A DNA stretch of 5,174 bases, from the NCBI GenBank assembly GCA_964567125.1, contig CAZMLC010000124.1, forward strand, positions 1-5,174, written 5' to 3'. Below, piece by piece: positions 1 to 5,174 of the stretch; the first letter of the stretch is position 1, and the number at the start of each line of letters is the position of its first letter. Source of the DNA: CAZMLC01 sp964567125. Lineage in GTDB: Bacteria; Verrucomicrobiota; Kiritimatiellia; RFP12; UBA1067. A model generated the notes under the pieces. That model saw only the letters and a program-made list of their open reading frames with translations, searched no databases and was not told where the DNA came from. Position numbers and translations under genes: made by a program.

Positions 1-489
1 CGTCGTGCAGGTGTTGATGAGTTGCCACTCGCCGGACATGGACTGCGTCCGCGGATTCACGAGAATACCATCCACATAGGTCTGTCCATTGATGACACCC
101 GCTGCGACATCGTAGCCGTAGATCGGGCTCGCCTTCTCAATCGGAAGCAGGGTGCCCGTGCGCGGATTGGTTCCGCGATGGAAATGCGGTGCCGTGGTAT
201 GCCCCAGCACATACGATCCGCCGGACTGGCTGCCGATAACCGTAAAGACCGCGCGCACGGCGGTGCTCTCCTTCTCCCACTGCAAAGAACCGCCGCCCAC
301 GCCTTGCGCGCCAAAATCAACAACGTTCATGCCCGCAAGATCGTTTGTGCGCACAAACGGGCTGGCATATCCCGCACGCATCACGGCAGCATTTGATTCG
401 CCAGCCAGCGACGCCCAGCGCGTCACAAAGTTTGTCCCGTTGATGAGTGACAGCGTCAGCGTGTCGGCGCGGCTTGCATCCACATGAAA
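1..489 (-). repeat. LamG-like unit 3, cut by window edge (from residue about 969)
   Basis: It opens with FHVDASRADTLTL, identical to unit 1, and includes L-A-G-M-N-V-V-D-F-G, VIGSQSGGSYVLG, HFHRG (about 1070-1074) and T-Y-V-D-G. The expected GGQR-x-AE-x-IIY and YLM-x-KW closing blocks are not reached before position 1. DNA around HFHRG is nearly the same as in unit 1: a shared ccgcgatggaaatgcg at about 173-188 and 1999-2014. Confidence 0.7.
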
Positions 490-3393
490 GACGGGCGAAG
501 GGGCAGGCAGATCTTCCTCGGTAAGGCCAGAACCCACGCCGCCTTCCTGCACCTGGATCGTACCGCAAAAACCGGAGGCGCGACCGCCGAACGAAAGCGT
601 GCCCGACCCAGTCTTTATAATATCCCTGACGCTCGTGACTTGGCCGATCGCGGCCTCGCCATCGCCCGCCACATGAATTTCCAAGGGTTCGTCGCCGGTG
701 TAGAGCAGCGCGTTGACCTTGCATGCATCCGCAGCACCGTATCCGGGCGCTGCGCGTTTCAGCCATTTATACATCAGGTAGGCGGAGGCATCACTCACTT
801 CGCGGTCGGTCAATTTGCGCGTATAGATCACAGCCTCGGCAATCCGCTGTCCGCCAGAATTGGTTGCGTAATTAAACCGCGACGCAAAGGCGCATGCTTT
901 TGCCGGCGTTGTCGGAAGCGAAGCGACCACGTTGAATCCGTTCGGCAACGCGTAAGCGTGCGGCACAACCTCAAAGCCGTTCACATACGCCTTGCCAAAG
1001 GCAACGGCCGAACTGCTGCGCGAGGTATCGGACGTAAAGAGGCGGCCTGTTGATTCTTCGCGTTGAAACTCCTGCATCTGCTTGGCCGCGTCGACTGAAC
1101 CGAGGATCGATGCTCCTGCGGCCAAGCTTTGGAAAACCATGAAGACCGCGTAAATCTGCGTATTCGTATGGTTCCAGAAAAGCGATTGATTCGAGCCCCA
1201 CGCACCAAAACTCACAACGGATTTGCCCGACAAGGCATTGGTCTGCACGAGCGGGCAAGCCCCTGTCGCAGGAACGCTGGCGAACAGGCCGTTCGTGCGC
1301 CAATCGTTCCAGGACAGCACCGCATTTGAACTGTCCAGCGTCAGGGAGTCTTGTTTACTGGCATCAACATGGAAATAGGCGTTTGTCGGAAGCGCCACAG
1401 GGATCTTCTTCACCTCGCCCAACGAAAGTTTACTCCCGGAAACAACCAGCGTACCCTGATAGTCCTGCGCATCGTTCAGGACCAGCGCGCTTGCCCCCCT
1501 CTTGGTTAATCGTCCACCGCCGGCAAGACGATTGACCGTGACGGTCCCAGCATCGGGCGTCCAGAGGGTGCGCACATCGCTGGCCGTCACGTTGTTCAGC
1601 AGCGGATCAGTCGCGACCGCATCGCTGCGCGCGGAGCCAAACCATTTTTGCATCAAATACTCTTCCGTCGCGAGACGCTCGACTTCAGAAAGTTCGCGTT
1701 CGTAAATAATGACTTCGGCCAGGCGCTGACCGCCACGCCGCGAAGCAAAGGTGCTACGGTCGGTTGCGAAACCACCCGCCGTGCAATTCGTTGTCACGGT
1801 CAGCGTGATCGTCTGATAGCCGCCATTCAAGGCCATCCCGTTACCGCTCCCCCATCTGATACCATCGATAAAGGTCGTCATGCGTCCGAGTCCAGGATAG
1901 GAATTCGCATTATGGCCCCAGATTTTGGAGGAAATCTTGATCGGATCGAAAGTTCCGGCATTGGGGATCCCGCCTACAGGATACTCCGGATTAGAACCGC
2001 GATGGAAATGCGCCGTATTGGTCGCACCCAGCAGGAAGCCGCCACCGTTTTGCGACCCCAGAACCCAGAAGACCGTCCGCACATTCGTCAGCTGAACCTG
2101 ACCGGTCGTGGTATACCAATGCATATACGGACTCGCGCCATAGGGGCCAAAATCAATAACAGGCAGGCCATTGAGTTCATTCGCCATGAGTGTCGGCCGC
2201 GACGCGGGCGGTCGTGCAGCCAGATCGCGCCCCGTGCAGTCGCGCCATTCGGAGACCTCGTTTCCGTTCACCAGCGTCAGTGTATCGGCCCGCGAAGCAT
2301 CCACATGGAAGGCCGGATCCGCAGCCGGCTGGCGCACGATGGACATGGGGTTAAGCACGACTTCGCCACCTGCGAAAACCAGCGCACCGCGATGCTCTCG
2401 CTGGCCAGGAATCACCAGCGTCGCATCGCTGTCGCGCAGCGAAAAATCGTAGTTGCCATAGACGCGTTCCGCGGTCACTGTAAACGAACTGCCGCTGTTC
2501 TTCGACAGCGAGATCGTCGCGGCATTCTCCAACCGGATGCGTTGCAACAGCTGTTCCGTATTGAACGATGCCGCCGCAAACGTCAGATCCGATGTGGAGG
2601 AGGCCACCGCAGCCGCGCTCATGAGCAGGTTGGATGAATCATAGATCGAACGAATAAACGTACCTGCAGGAAAATTGGCGGTATTCACAACCTGTCCCGC
2701 TGTCAGCGCGGCCGTCCCATTTGTGCTCACCGAGGTGATCACAGCACTGCCCTCAGCCATGCACCACGTCGCTGTATTGGCCGCGGCATTCTTGCGCCCA
2801 CGCAATTGTAAATAAGCTCCCGCCTGAACCACGCCTGCTGTCGGGAAATGATTTTGCACCAAGGAAGCGGTGTGCTCGGCTGCCCGTGTAAAATCTTGAC
2901 GCACCGTATAGGCAGAGGCGAGAAAGGGGCCGTTTATCCCGCGATTGATGTTGTTAAAATCAATGTTCAGTTGAACCTGATCCTGCATAATCCCCTGACC
3001 ATTGGTACTCACCAGCGGTGTAAAGAATTCAAAGGTCGACGTATTGGCAATACCTAACCGCGCAACGCTGGTACCATCGAAAATTAAATTGCCATCGCCA
3101 ATGAAACGCCAGCGCGAATTGGCCGGTGCAGTTGAGCGCAAATACCAGAGTGTTGCAGGGGAATCAAGGCGGATCGTCCGCATTGTCGCCGCGTTGTTGG
3201 TCAGCAAAACGGTCACATTTGCACCATTGCCGACAACGCTGTCCTGCCAATTGCCCGGATCCTGCCAAAGTCCGTCTGTCGTGCTGTTCCATATCGCCGT
3301 ACTCTGCGCCAAAGCGAATCTGGACAACGCGATCATACACCAAAAACCACACGCCAGCAAAGCCGCCCCACCATTTTGTTTGACCCGTTTCAT
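1..3393 (-). CDS. Secreted multi-domain LamG-like / PATR beta-strand repeat protein, 3' end outside window
   Basis: Reading down from ATG at 3393 the frame is open for 1131 codons to the left edge, with no stop in any triplet, so the C-terminus is missing. Residues 1-29 form a Sec signal peptide: basic start MKRVK, hydrophobic core AALLACGFWCMIAL, cleavage likely after ALA-29 before QS. Residues 33-50 (WNSTTDGLWQDPGNW) match the usual opening of autotransporter-associated beta-strand proteins. Residues about 312-350, 629-660 and 925-957 look like PATR strands (K-x-G-x-x-x-L). Three LamG-like units begin with FHVDAS at 362, 674 and 969; the first two end in YLM-x-KW. I infer an exported, largely beta-structured surface or secreted protein, perhaps adhesive or glycan-binding. 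Neither the ligand nor the anchor is visible. An autotransporter barrel, PEP-CTERM tail or other sorting signal would lie beyond position 1. Start choice is supported by GGGAGGT just upstream and the signal peptide. Confidence 0.9.
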   Translation of the reverse strand, partial: MKRVKQNGGAALLACGFWCMIALSRFALAQSTAIWNSTTDGLWQDPGNWQDSVVGNGANVTVLLTNNAATMRTIRLDSPATLWYLRSTAPANSRWRFIGDGNLIFDGTSVARLGIANTSTFEFFTPLVSTNGQGIMQDQVQLNIDFNNINRGINGPFLASAYTVRQDFTRAAEHTASLVQNHFPTAGVVQAGAYLQLRGRKNAAANTATWCMAEGSAVITSVSTNGTAALTAGQVVNTANFPAGTFIRSIYDSSNLLMSAAAVASSTSDLTFAAASFNTEQLLQRIRLENAATISLSKNSGSSFTVTAERVYGNYDFSLRDSDATLVIPGQREHRGALVFAGGEVVLNPMSIVRQPAADPAFHVDASRADTLTLVNGNEVSEWRDCTGRDLAARPPASRPTLMANELNGLPVIDFGPYGASPYMHWYTTTGQVQLTNVRTVFWVLGSQNGGGFLLGATNTAHFHRGSNPEYPVGGIPNAGTFDPIKISSKIWGHNANSYPGLGRMTTFIDGIRWGSGNGMALNGGYQTITLTVTTNCTAGGFATDRSTFASRRGGQRLAEVIIYERELSEVERLATEEYLMQKWFGSARSDAVATDPLLNNVTASDVRTLWTPDAGTVTVNRLAGGGRLTKRGASALVLNDAQDYQGTLVVSGSKLSLGEVKKIPVALPTNAYFHVDASKQDSLTLDSSNAVLSWNDWRTNGLFASVPATGACPLVQTNALSGKSVVSFGAWGSNQSLFWNHTNTQIYAVFMVFQSLAAGASILGSVDAAKQMQEFQREESTGRLFTSDTSRSSSAVAFGKAYVNGFEVVPHAYALPNGFNVVASLPTTPAKACAFASRFNYATNSGGQRIAEAVIYTRKLTDREVSDASAYLMYKWLKRAAPGYGAADACKVNALLYTGDEPLEIHVAGDGEAAIGQVTSVRDIIKTGSGTLSFGGRASGFCGTIQVQEGGVGSGLTEEDLPAPSPVFHVDASRADTLTLSLINGTNFVTRWASLAGESNAAVMRAGYASPFVRTNDLAGMNVVDFGAQGVGGGSLQWEKESTAVRAVFTVIGSQSGGSYVLGHTTAPHFHRGTNPRTGTLLPIEKASPIYGYDVAAGVINGQTYVDGILVNPRTQSMSGEWQLINTCTT
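523..621 (-). repeat. PATR-type beta-strand repeat between LamG units 2 and 3
   Basis: Residues about 925-957 read IIKTGSGTLSFGG, then GFCGTIQVQEGG. This is the same repeat type as the one at 1414-1509, with the characteristic K-T-G-S-G-T-L core. Its position immediately before FHVDAS-3 means every LamG unit is preceded by one such strand element. Confidence 0.7.
763..1374 (-). repeat. LamG-like unit 2, divergent (residues about 674-877)
   Basis: This unit opens with FHVDASKQDSLTL and closes with SGGQRIAEAVIYTRKL then YLMYKWL, so both ends match unit 1. The middle differs. Where units 1 and 3 carry GSQ-x-GG ... HFHRG, this copy reads ILGSVDAAKQMQEFQREES. It therefore lacks the HFHRG loop and is about 20 residues shorter from FHVDAS to KW. 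Confidence 0.75.
1414..1509 (-). repeat. PATR-type beta-strand repeat between LamG units 1 and 2
   Basis: Residues about 629-660 read LTKRGASALVLNDAQDYQG and then TLVVSGSKLSLGE. This matches the autotransporter-associated beta-strand repeat pattern (L-x-K-x-G-x-x-x-L-x-L ... Y-x-G-x-T-x-V-x-x-G-x-L-x-L). Such repeats build parallel beta-helix stalks in other secreted proteins. A weaker version with the same spacing sits at residues about 312-350, before unit 1 (LRDSDATLVI ... GALVFAGGEVVL). Confidence 0.7.
1639..2310 (-). repeat. LamG-like unit 1 (residues about 362-585)
   Basis: The first complete unit runs from FHVDASRADTLTL to YLMQKWF. Internal landmarks are W-R-D, R-P-T-L, L-N-G-L-P-V-I-D-F-G, a G-S-Q-N-G-G-F-L-L-G turn, HFHRG (462-466), T-F-I-D-G, and GGQRLAEVIIYEREL. 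This pattern fits concanavalin-A-like jellyroll domains of the Laminin_G_3 type found in large Verrucomicrobiota/Planctomycetota proteins. The family call comes from motif recognition, not from a profile search. Confidence 0.75.
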
Positions 3394-3396
3394 CTG

Positions 3397-3403
3397 ACCT
3401 CCC
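3397..3403 (-). promoter_or_regulatory. Ribosome binding site of the LamG/PATR gene
   Basis: The minus strand reads GGGAGGT, then CAG, then ATG. The GGAGG core lies 4 bases from the start codon. This, with the signal peptide that follows, fixes ATG 3393 as the start. Confidence 0.75.
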
Positions 3404-3515
3404 TTTTTCTGCGTCCCATCTTGTATAATCCTAAGACTCGCCCACACCGTATTGCGAATCGATCGGATGCGACGCACGGACACGCCTGTGGATTTACACA
3501 CATTTCATTTATTCA

Positions 3516-3545
3516 AGTAAAACAATTCTTCCTTTTGAATGTCAA
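3516..3545 (-). promoter_or_regulatory. Candidate sigma-70-like promoter for the LamG/PATR gene
   Basis: On the minus strand a perfect TTGACA (3545-3540) is followed after 18 bases by TTTACT (3521-3516), which matches 4 of 6 positions of TATAAT. Transcription would start near 3508 and leave a leader of about 115 bases. A second TTGACG occurs a few bases further upstream. The assignment rests on consensus matching only. Confidence 0.45.
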
Positions 3546-3562
3546 TCGTCAAGTGCATGAAG

Positions 3563-3590
3563 ATGCGCAATTTTATGTGTAATGGCGCAT
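3563..3590. promoter_or_regulatory. Inverted repeat ATGCGC-N16-GCGCAT, possible operator
   Basis: Two perfect 6-base arms (3563-3568 and 3585-3590) are separated by 16 AT-rich bases, so their centres are 22 bases apart, about two helical turns. The element lies just upstream of the candidate -35 of the minus-strand gene and about 125 bases upstream of the methyltransferase start. It could bind a dimeric regulator of either or both genes. A 6-base arm can also occur by chance. Confidence 0.3.
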
Positions 3591-3700
3591 AACGTCATTT
3601 TTACCTTGCGGTTGAACCCAGTCCCGGAATCTGTTAATGTGATACTTGATATTTTGCAGGATGGATACTGTTTTTCTTTCCGCAAAAACGCAATTGAAGC

Positions 3701-3707
3701 AAAAGGA
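3701..3707 (+). promoter_or_regulatory. Ribosome binding site of the methyltransferase gene
   Basis: AAAAGGA lies 8 bases before ATG 3716. An in-frame TGA at 3695-3697 with no start codon between it and 3716 excludes an upstream start. Confidence 0.75.
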
Positions 3708-3715
3708 CCTTAAAC

Positions 3716-4570
3716 ATGGCGATTCATGGACTGACACTGATTGGCGAAAGCATCAACGATTCTGTACCCTCCACACACGCGCTCTATGAGAAGAACGATC
3801 TGGATGGTATTGTCGCGCTCGCGCAAAGCCAGATTGCGGGAGGAGCGACCTATATTGATGTCAATGTGGGGCTCCAGCCGCCGGCACGCATGGCGGAAGT
3901 GATTGCGCGCGTTCAGGCCAGTGTTGCGGCTCCGCTCGCCGTGGATTCACCGGACTTTGAAACCGCAAAGGCAGGGCTGGAGGCGCTTGCGTCCGGTGCG
4001 CCCACACCGATCTTAAACTCGATTTCGCCGTTGCGCATGGAGATGTTTGATCTTTTTCAGATTCGTCCCTTCCGTCCCATCCTCTTGATTTCAGAGGGCC
4101 TCAAGGATGGCCAGGCCGCTGCGTGCGTCACGGAGGAAGAGACCATCAACGCCGCCCAGCTCCTGCTGACGCGGGCACGCGAAGTCGGCATCGCACCCTC
4201 GGACTGCATTTTTGATCCCGGCATCGCACCGATTGCAACCGACATGGAGGGCAACCTCAAGCGCCTGATGAGCGCCCTGCGCCTCATGCGTGAAGATCCC
4301 TTTTTCACGGGTGTTCATTTCTCTGTCGGGCTGAGCAATTTCACGGTGATGCTGCCCCCGCGCCGGGCCAACGGCGAACCGGTAAAAGCCCCGCTCGAAA
4401 GCGCCTTCCTGACCCGCGCCATGCCGCTGGGGCTCGATCACGTGATCGGCTCGGTCAAGCGGAACTATGAAAAGCTTCCCGAGGGTCATCCGGCGCTCGT
4501 CTGCTTTGACGAATGCCTGGCGGCCGATAGTTTCGACGCGCTCGTCCGCGTTCAGGAATTTTACTCCTGA
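3716..4570 (+). CDS. Pterin-binding methyltransferase (methyltetrahydrofolate:corrinoid type)
   Basis: The 284-residue product fits the pterin-binding TIM-barrel family (PF00809), which includes AcsE, the folate domain of MetH, MtrH-like proteins and FolP. Expected landmarks occur in order: IGESIN (9-14) at the first strand, GATYIDVNVG (43-52), LAVDS with Asp77, LNS with Asn101, IFDPG with Asp167, and GLSN with Asn208. These match the positions that hold the pterin ring in methyltetrahydrofolate methyltransferases. The FolP signature NVTPDSFSDGG is absent. The likely role is cytoplasmic transfer of a methyl group between tetrahydrofolate and a corrinoid protein. No corrinoid protein, reductive activator or second methyltransferase is within the window, so the methyl donor and pathway are unknown. 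Length is close to the usual 260-300 residues, and the C-terminal SFDALVRVQEFYS lines up with the end of AcsE, so the gene appears complete. Its stop abuts an in-frame esterase remnant. Confidence 0.85.
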   Translation: MAIHGLTLIGESINDSVPSTHALYEKNDLDGIVALAQSQIAGGATYIDVNVGLQPPARMAEVIARVQASVAAPLAVDSPDFETAKAGLEALASGAPTPILNSISPLRMEMFDLFQIRPFRPILLISEGLKDGQAAACVTEEETINAAQLLLTRAREVGIAPSDCIFDPGIAPIATDMEGNLKRLMSALRLMREDPFFTGVHFSVGLSNFTVMLPPRRANGEPVKAPLESAFLTRAMPLGLDHVIGSVKRNYEKLPEGHPALVCFDECLAADSFDALVRVQEFYS

Positions 4571-4768
4571 TCGTTCCGAGACTTCAAGGTCGCCGGCGCG
4601 GACGGCGCGTTGGTTGAGGCGAAGGCCACAATCAAAGGTGCCCAGCTTATCGTCGGCGCCGAGAACGTCAAGGAGCCCAAACAGCTCTTTTACATGTGGA
4701 ACGAGACCGATGAAGGCAACCTCTTCAACGAAGCCTGCCTTCCCCTCGGCGCCTTCCGCATCAAGTAA
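4571..4768 (+). pseudogene. C-terminal remnant of a sialate O-acetylesterase
   Basis: Right after the methyltransferase TGA, the same frame stays open for 65 codons to TAA 4766-4768. The translation carries the tail motifs of SGNH-type sialate O-acetylesterases: FKVAGADGALVEAKA (family: GF-x-IAG-x-DGKF-x-x-A-x-A), V-K-E-P-K-Q-L-F-Y-M-W (family: V-x-x-P-x-AVRYAW), and GNLFNEACLPLGAFR (family: NLYN-x-EGLPASPFR). A complete member is many times longer and has a GDS-type nucleophile block and a catalytic DxxH; none of that is here. No start codon or ribosome binding site precedes the fragment, and its only in-frame ATG (4694) is deep inside. It is best read as a headless remnant left by deletion or recombination. 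A translated C-terminal extension by TGA readthrough, or an assembly join, remains possible. The motif matches come from memory of the family, not from an alignment. Confidence 0.7.
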
Positions 4769-5106
4769 CACCGCGACGCCAGCAAGGCAATACGCGCCTG
4801 CACATCACAGAGCATAGAAGACTGGCCAACGACGAACAGGCCGGCATATGTGCTTGATGATGCGCGCGGCTGTTCATCCTTTTTTAACGATGTGCATTAC
4901 CTGTAAAATCTACTTGTCAAATTTAACAAAAACTGTATTGCACGAAAAGGGTGATTTGAGTATGCTTAAACCACCTGATGGATGGTTGTTGGGTGAAAGC
5001 TGATAACAAGAAAAAACGAGGCATTTAGAGAAAGGCTCACCCCATAAAACGTTTTCGCGTATGACACTTCGGGTGAAAAAATAGGCTGCCGTATAAAAAG
5101 GAAGTG
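4769..5106. other. Non-coding region before the right-edge gene
   Basis: No supported gene is seen in these 338 bases. The sequence becomes visibly AT-richer from about 4881. It holds the weak hairpin at 4837-4885, a marginal promoter-like TTGTCA (4914-4919) without a good -10 at normal spacing, and GGGTGA at 4949, 4991 and 5071 with one complementary TCACCC at 5037. The last bases (AAGGA, 5098-5102) are the ribosome binding site of the next gene. Confidence 0.6.
4837..4885 (+). terminator. Weak terminator-like hairpin
   Basis: CAGGCCG (4837-4843) can pair with CGGCTG (4867-4872) with one bulged G. GCAT (4844-4847) can extend the stem with ATGC (4860-4863) across a small internal bulge. A run of six T follows at 4880-4885, but 7 bases after the stem. 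The gap and the bulges make intrinsic termination uncertain, though the site is well placed to end the methyltransferase transcript. Confidence 0.3.
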
Positions 5107-5174
5107 ATGAGACAACATCGTATATGTTCTGCTTTTCTCATGCTCGCCGGGCTTTCATATGCCGCCGCCATCCC
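5107..5174 (+). CDS. N-terminus of an exported protein, truncated by window edge
   Basis: ATG 5107 is preceded by AAGGA (5098-5102) at 4 bases, and the frame is open to the edge for 22 codons plus two bases. The visible product starts MRQHRIC and continues with SAFLMLAGLSYAAAI. It has a short basic n-region, a hydrophobic core and an A-x-A exit, as in a Sec signal peptide cleaved near residues 19-21. There is no lipobox cysteine at the expected place, so a lipoprotein is unlikely. An in-frame GTG directly precedes the ATG (5104-5106) and is a less likely alternative start. Nothing of the mature protein is visible, so its function is unknown. Confidence 0.6.
   Translation, partial: MRQHRICSAFLMLAGLSYAAAI

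Larger units (their letters stand above)
3394..3715. other. Divergent intergenic region
   Basis: These 322 bases separate the divergent LamG/PATR gene and the methyltransferase gene and show no convincing reading frame. They hold the minus-strand promoter candidate, the inverted repeat and both ribosome binding sites. On the plus strand I see no clean promoter for the methyltransferase: TTGATA at 3646-3651 is a fair -35, but GATACT at 3664-3669 follows after only 12 bases. Confidence 0.7.

Noticed and set aside
484..1053. A 189-codon plus-strand open frame, with smaller ones at 22-396 and 152-487
   Set aside because: All lie opposite the long minus-strand gene, overlap each other in different frames, and show low-complexity Arg/Ala-rich translations without family signatures.
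1648..2637. A 329-codon open frame on the plus strand
   Set aside because: It is antisense to the LamG/PATR gene. Its translation is rich in Arg and His with no domain pattern, as expected from the complement of a GC-rich gene.
4568..4570. TGA read as selenocysteine joining the methyltransferase to the esterase tail
   Set aside because: No SECIS-like hairpin is evident just downstream, neither family has a selenocysteine there, and the methyltransferase aligns as complete at this stop. Ordinary termination or readthrough is simpler.
3716..4570. Classical dihydropteroate synthase (folP)
   Set aside because: The N-terminal FolP signature is missing. The IGESIN ... DVNVG ... GLSN pattern is that of the methyltetrahydrofolate methyltransferase branch.
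4091..4771. A 226-codon open frame on the minus strand opposite the methyltransferase and the esterase tail
   Set aside because: It mirrors the plus-strand coding frames, has no recognisable motifs or ribosome binding site, and the plus strand carries conserved family residues throughout the same stretch.
1..5174. CRISPR array, insertion sequence, tRNA or rRNA gene
   Set aside because: No regularly spaced short direct repeats, transposase motifs, terminal inverted repeats, cloverleaf or rRNA-like stretches were seen. The repeats present are protein-domain repeats inside one gene.

Overview
The window looks like chromosomal DNA from a bacterium of the Planctomycetes-Verrucomicrobia-Chlamydiae group, most plausibly a member of Kiritimatiellota, Lentisphaerota or Verrucomicrobiota. 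That placement is inference. It rests on a very long secreted protein alternating LamG-like jellyroll domains with autotransporter-associated beta-strand (PATR) repeats, and on the tail of a sialate O-acetylesterase. Both families are abundant in that group. No rRNA, tRNA or other marker gene is present to confirm it.

Layout. (1) Positions 1-3393, minus strand: one uninterrupted reading frame of 1131 codons that runs off the left edge. It has a signal peptide, an N-terminal beta-strand region, and three LamG-like units about 300 residues apart separated by PATR-type linkers. The third unit is cut by the edge. (2) Positions 3394-3715: a divergent intergenic region with a reasonable sigma-70-like promoter for the minus-strand gene, an inverted repeat just upstream of it, and ribosome binding sites for both flanking genes. 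(3) Positions 3716-4570, plus strand: a complete 284-residue TIM-barrel pterin-binding protein. It resembles the methyltetrahydrofolate:corrinoid methyltransferase branch (AcsE/MetH-type) rather than FolP. (4) Positions 4571-4768: directly after the TGA stop, and in the same frame, 65 open codons clearly resemble the extreme C-terminus of a sialate O-acetylesterase. The catalytic part is absent. (5) Positions 4769-5106: non-coding, AT-richer in its second half, with a weak terminator-like hairpin and three GGGTGA motifs. (6) Positions 5107 to the right edge: the first 22 codons of another exported protein, with a good ribosome binding site and signal peptide.

The genes do not form an obvious pathway. 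The large minus-strand protein is a cell-surface or secreted structural/adhesion candidate. The methyltransferase is a cytoplasmic one-carbon enzyme whose corrinoid partner is not in the window. The oddest spot is the junction at 4568-4571, where a complete methyltransferase abuts an in-frame, headless esterase tail. It could be a deletion scar, a nonsense-interrupted fusion or a readthrough extension.
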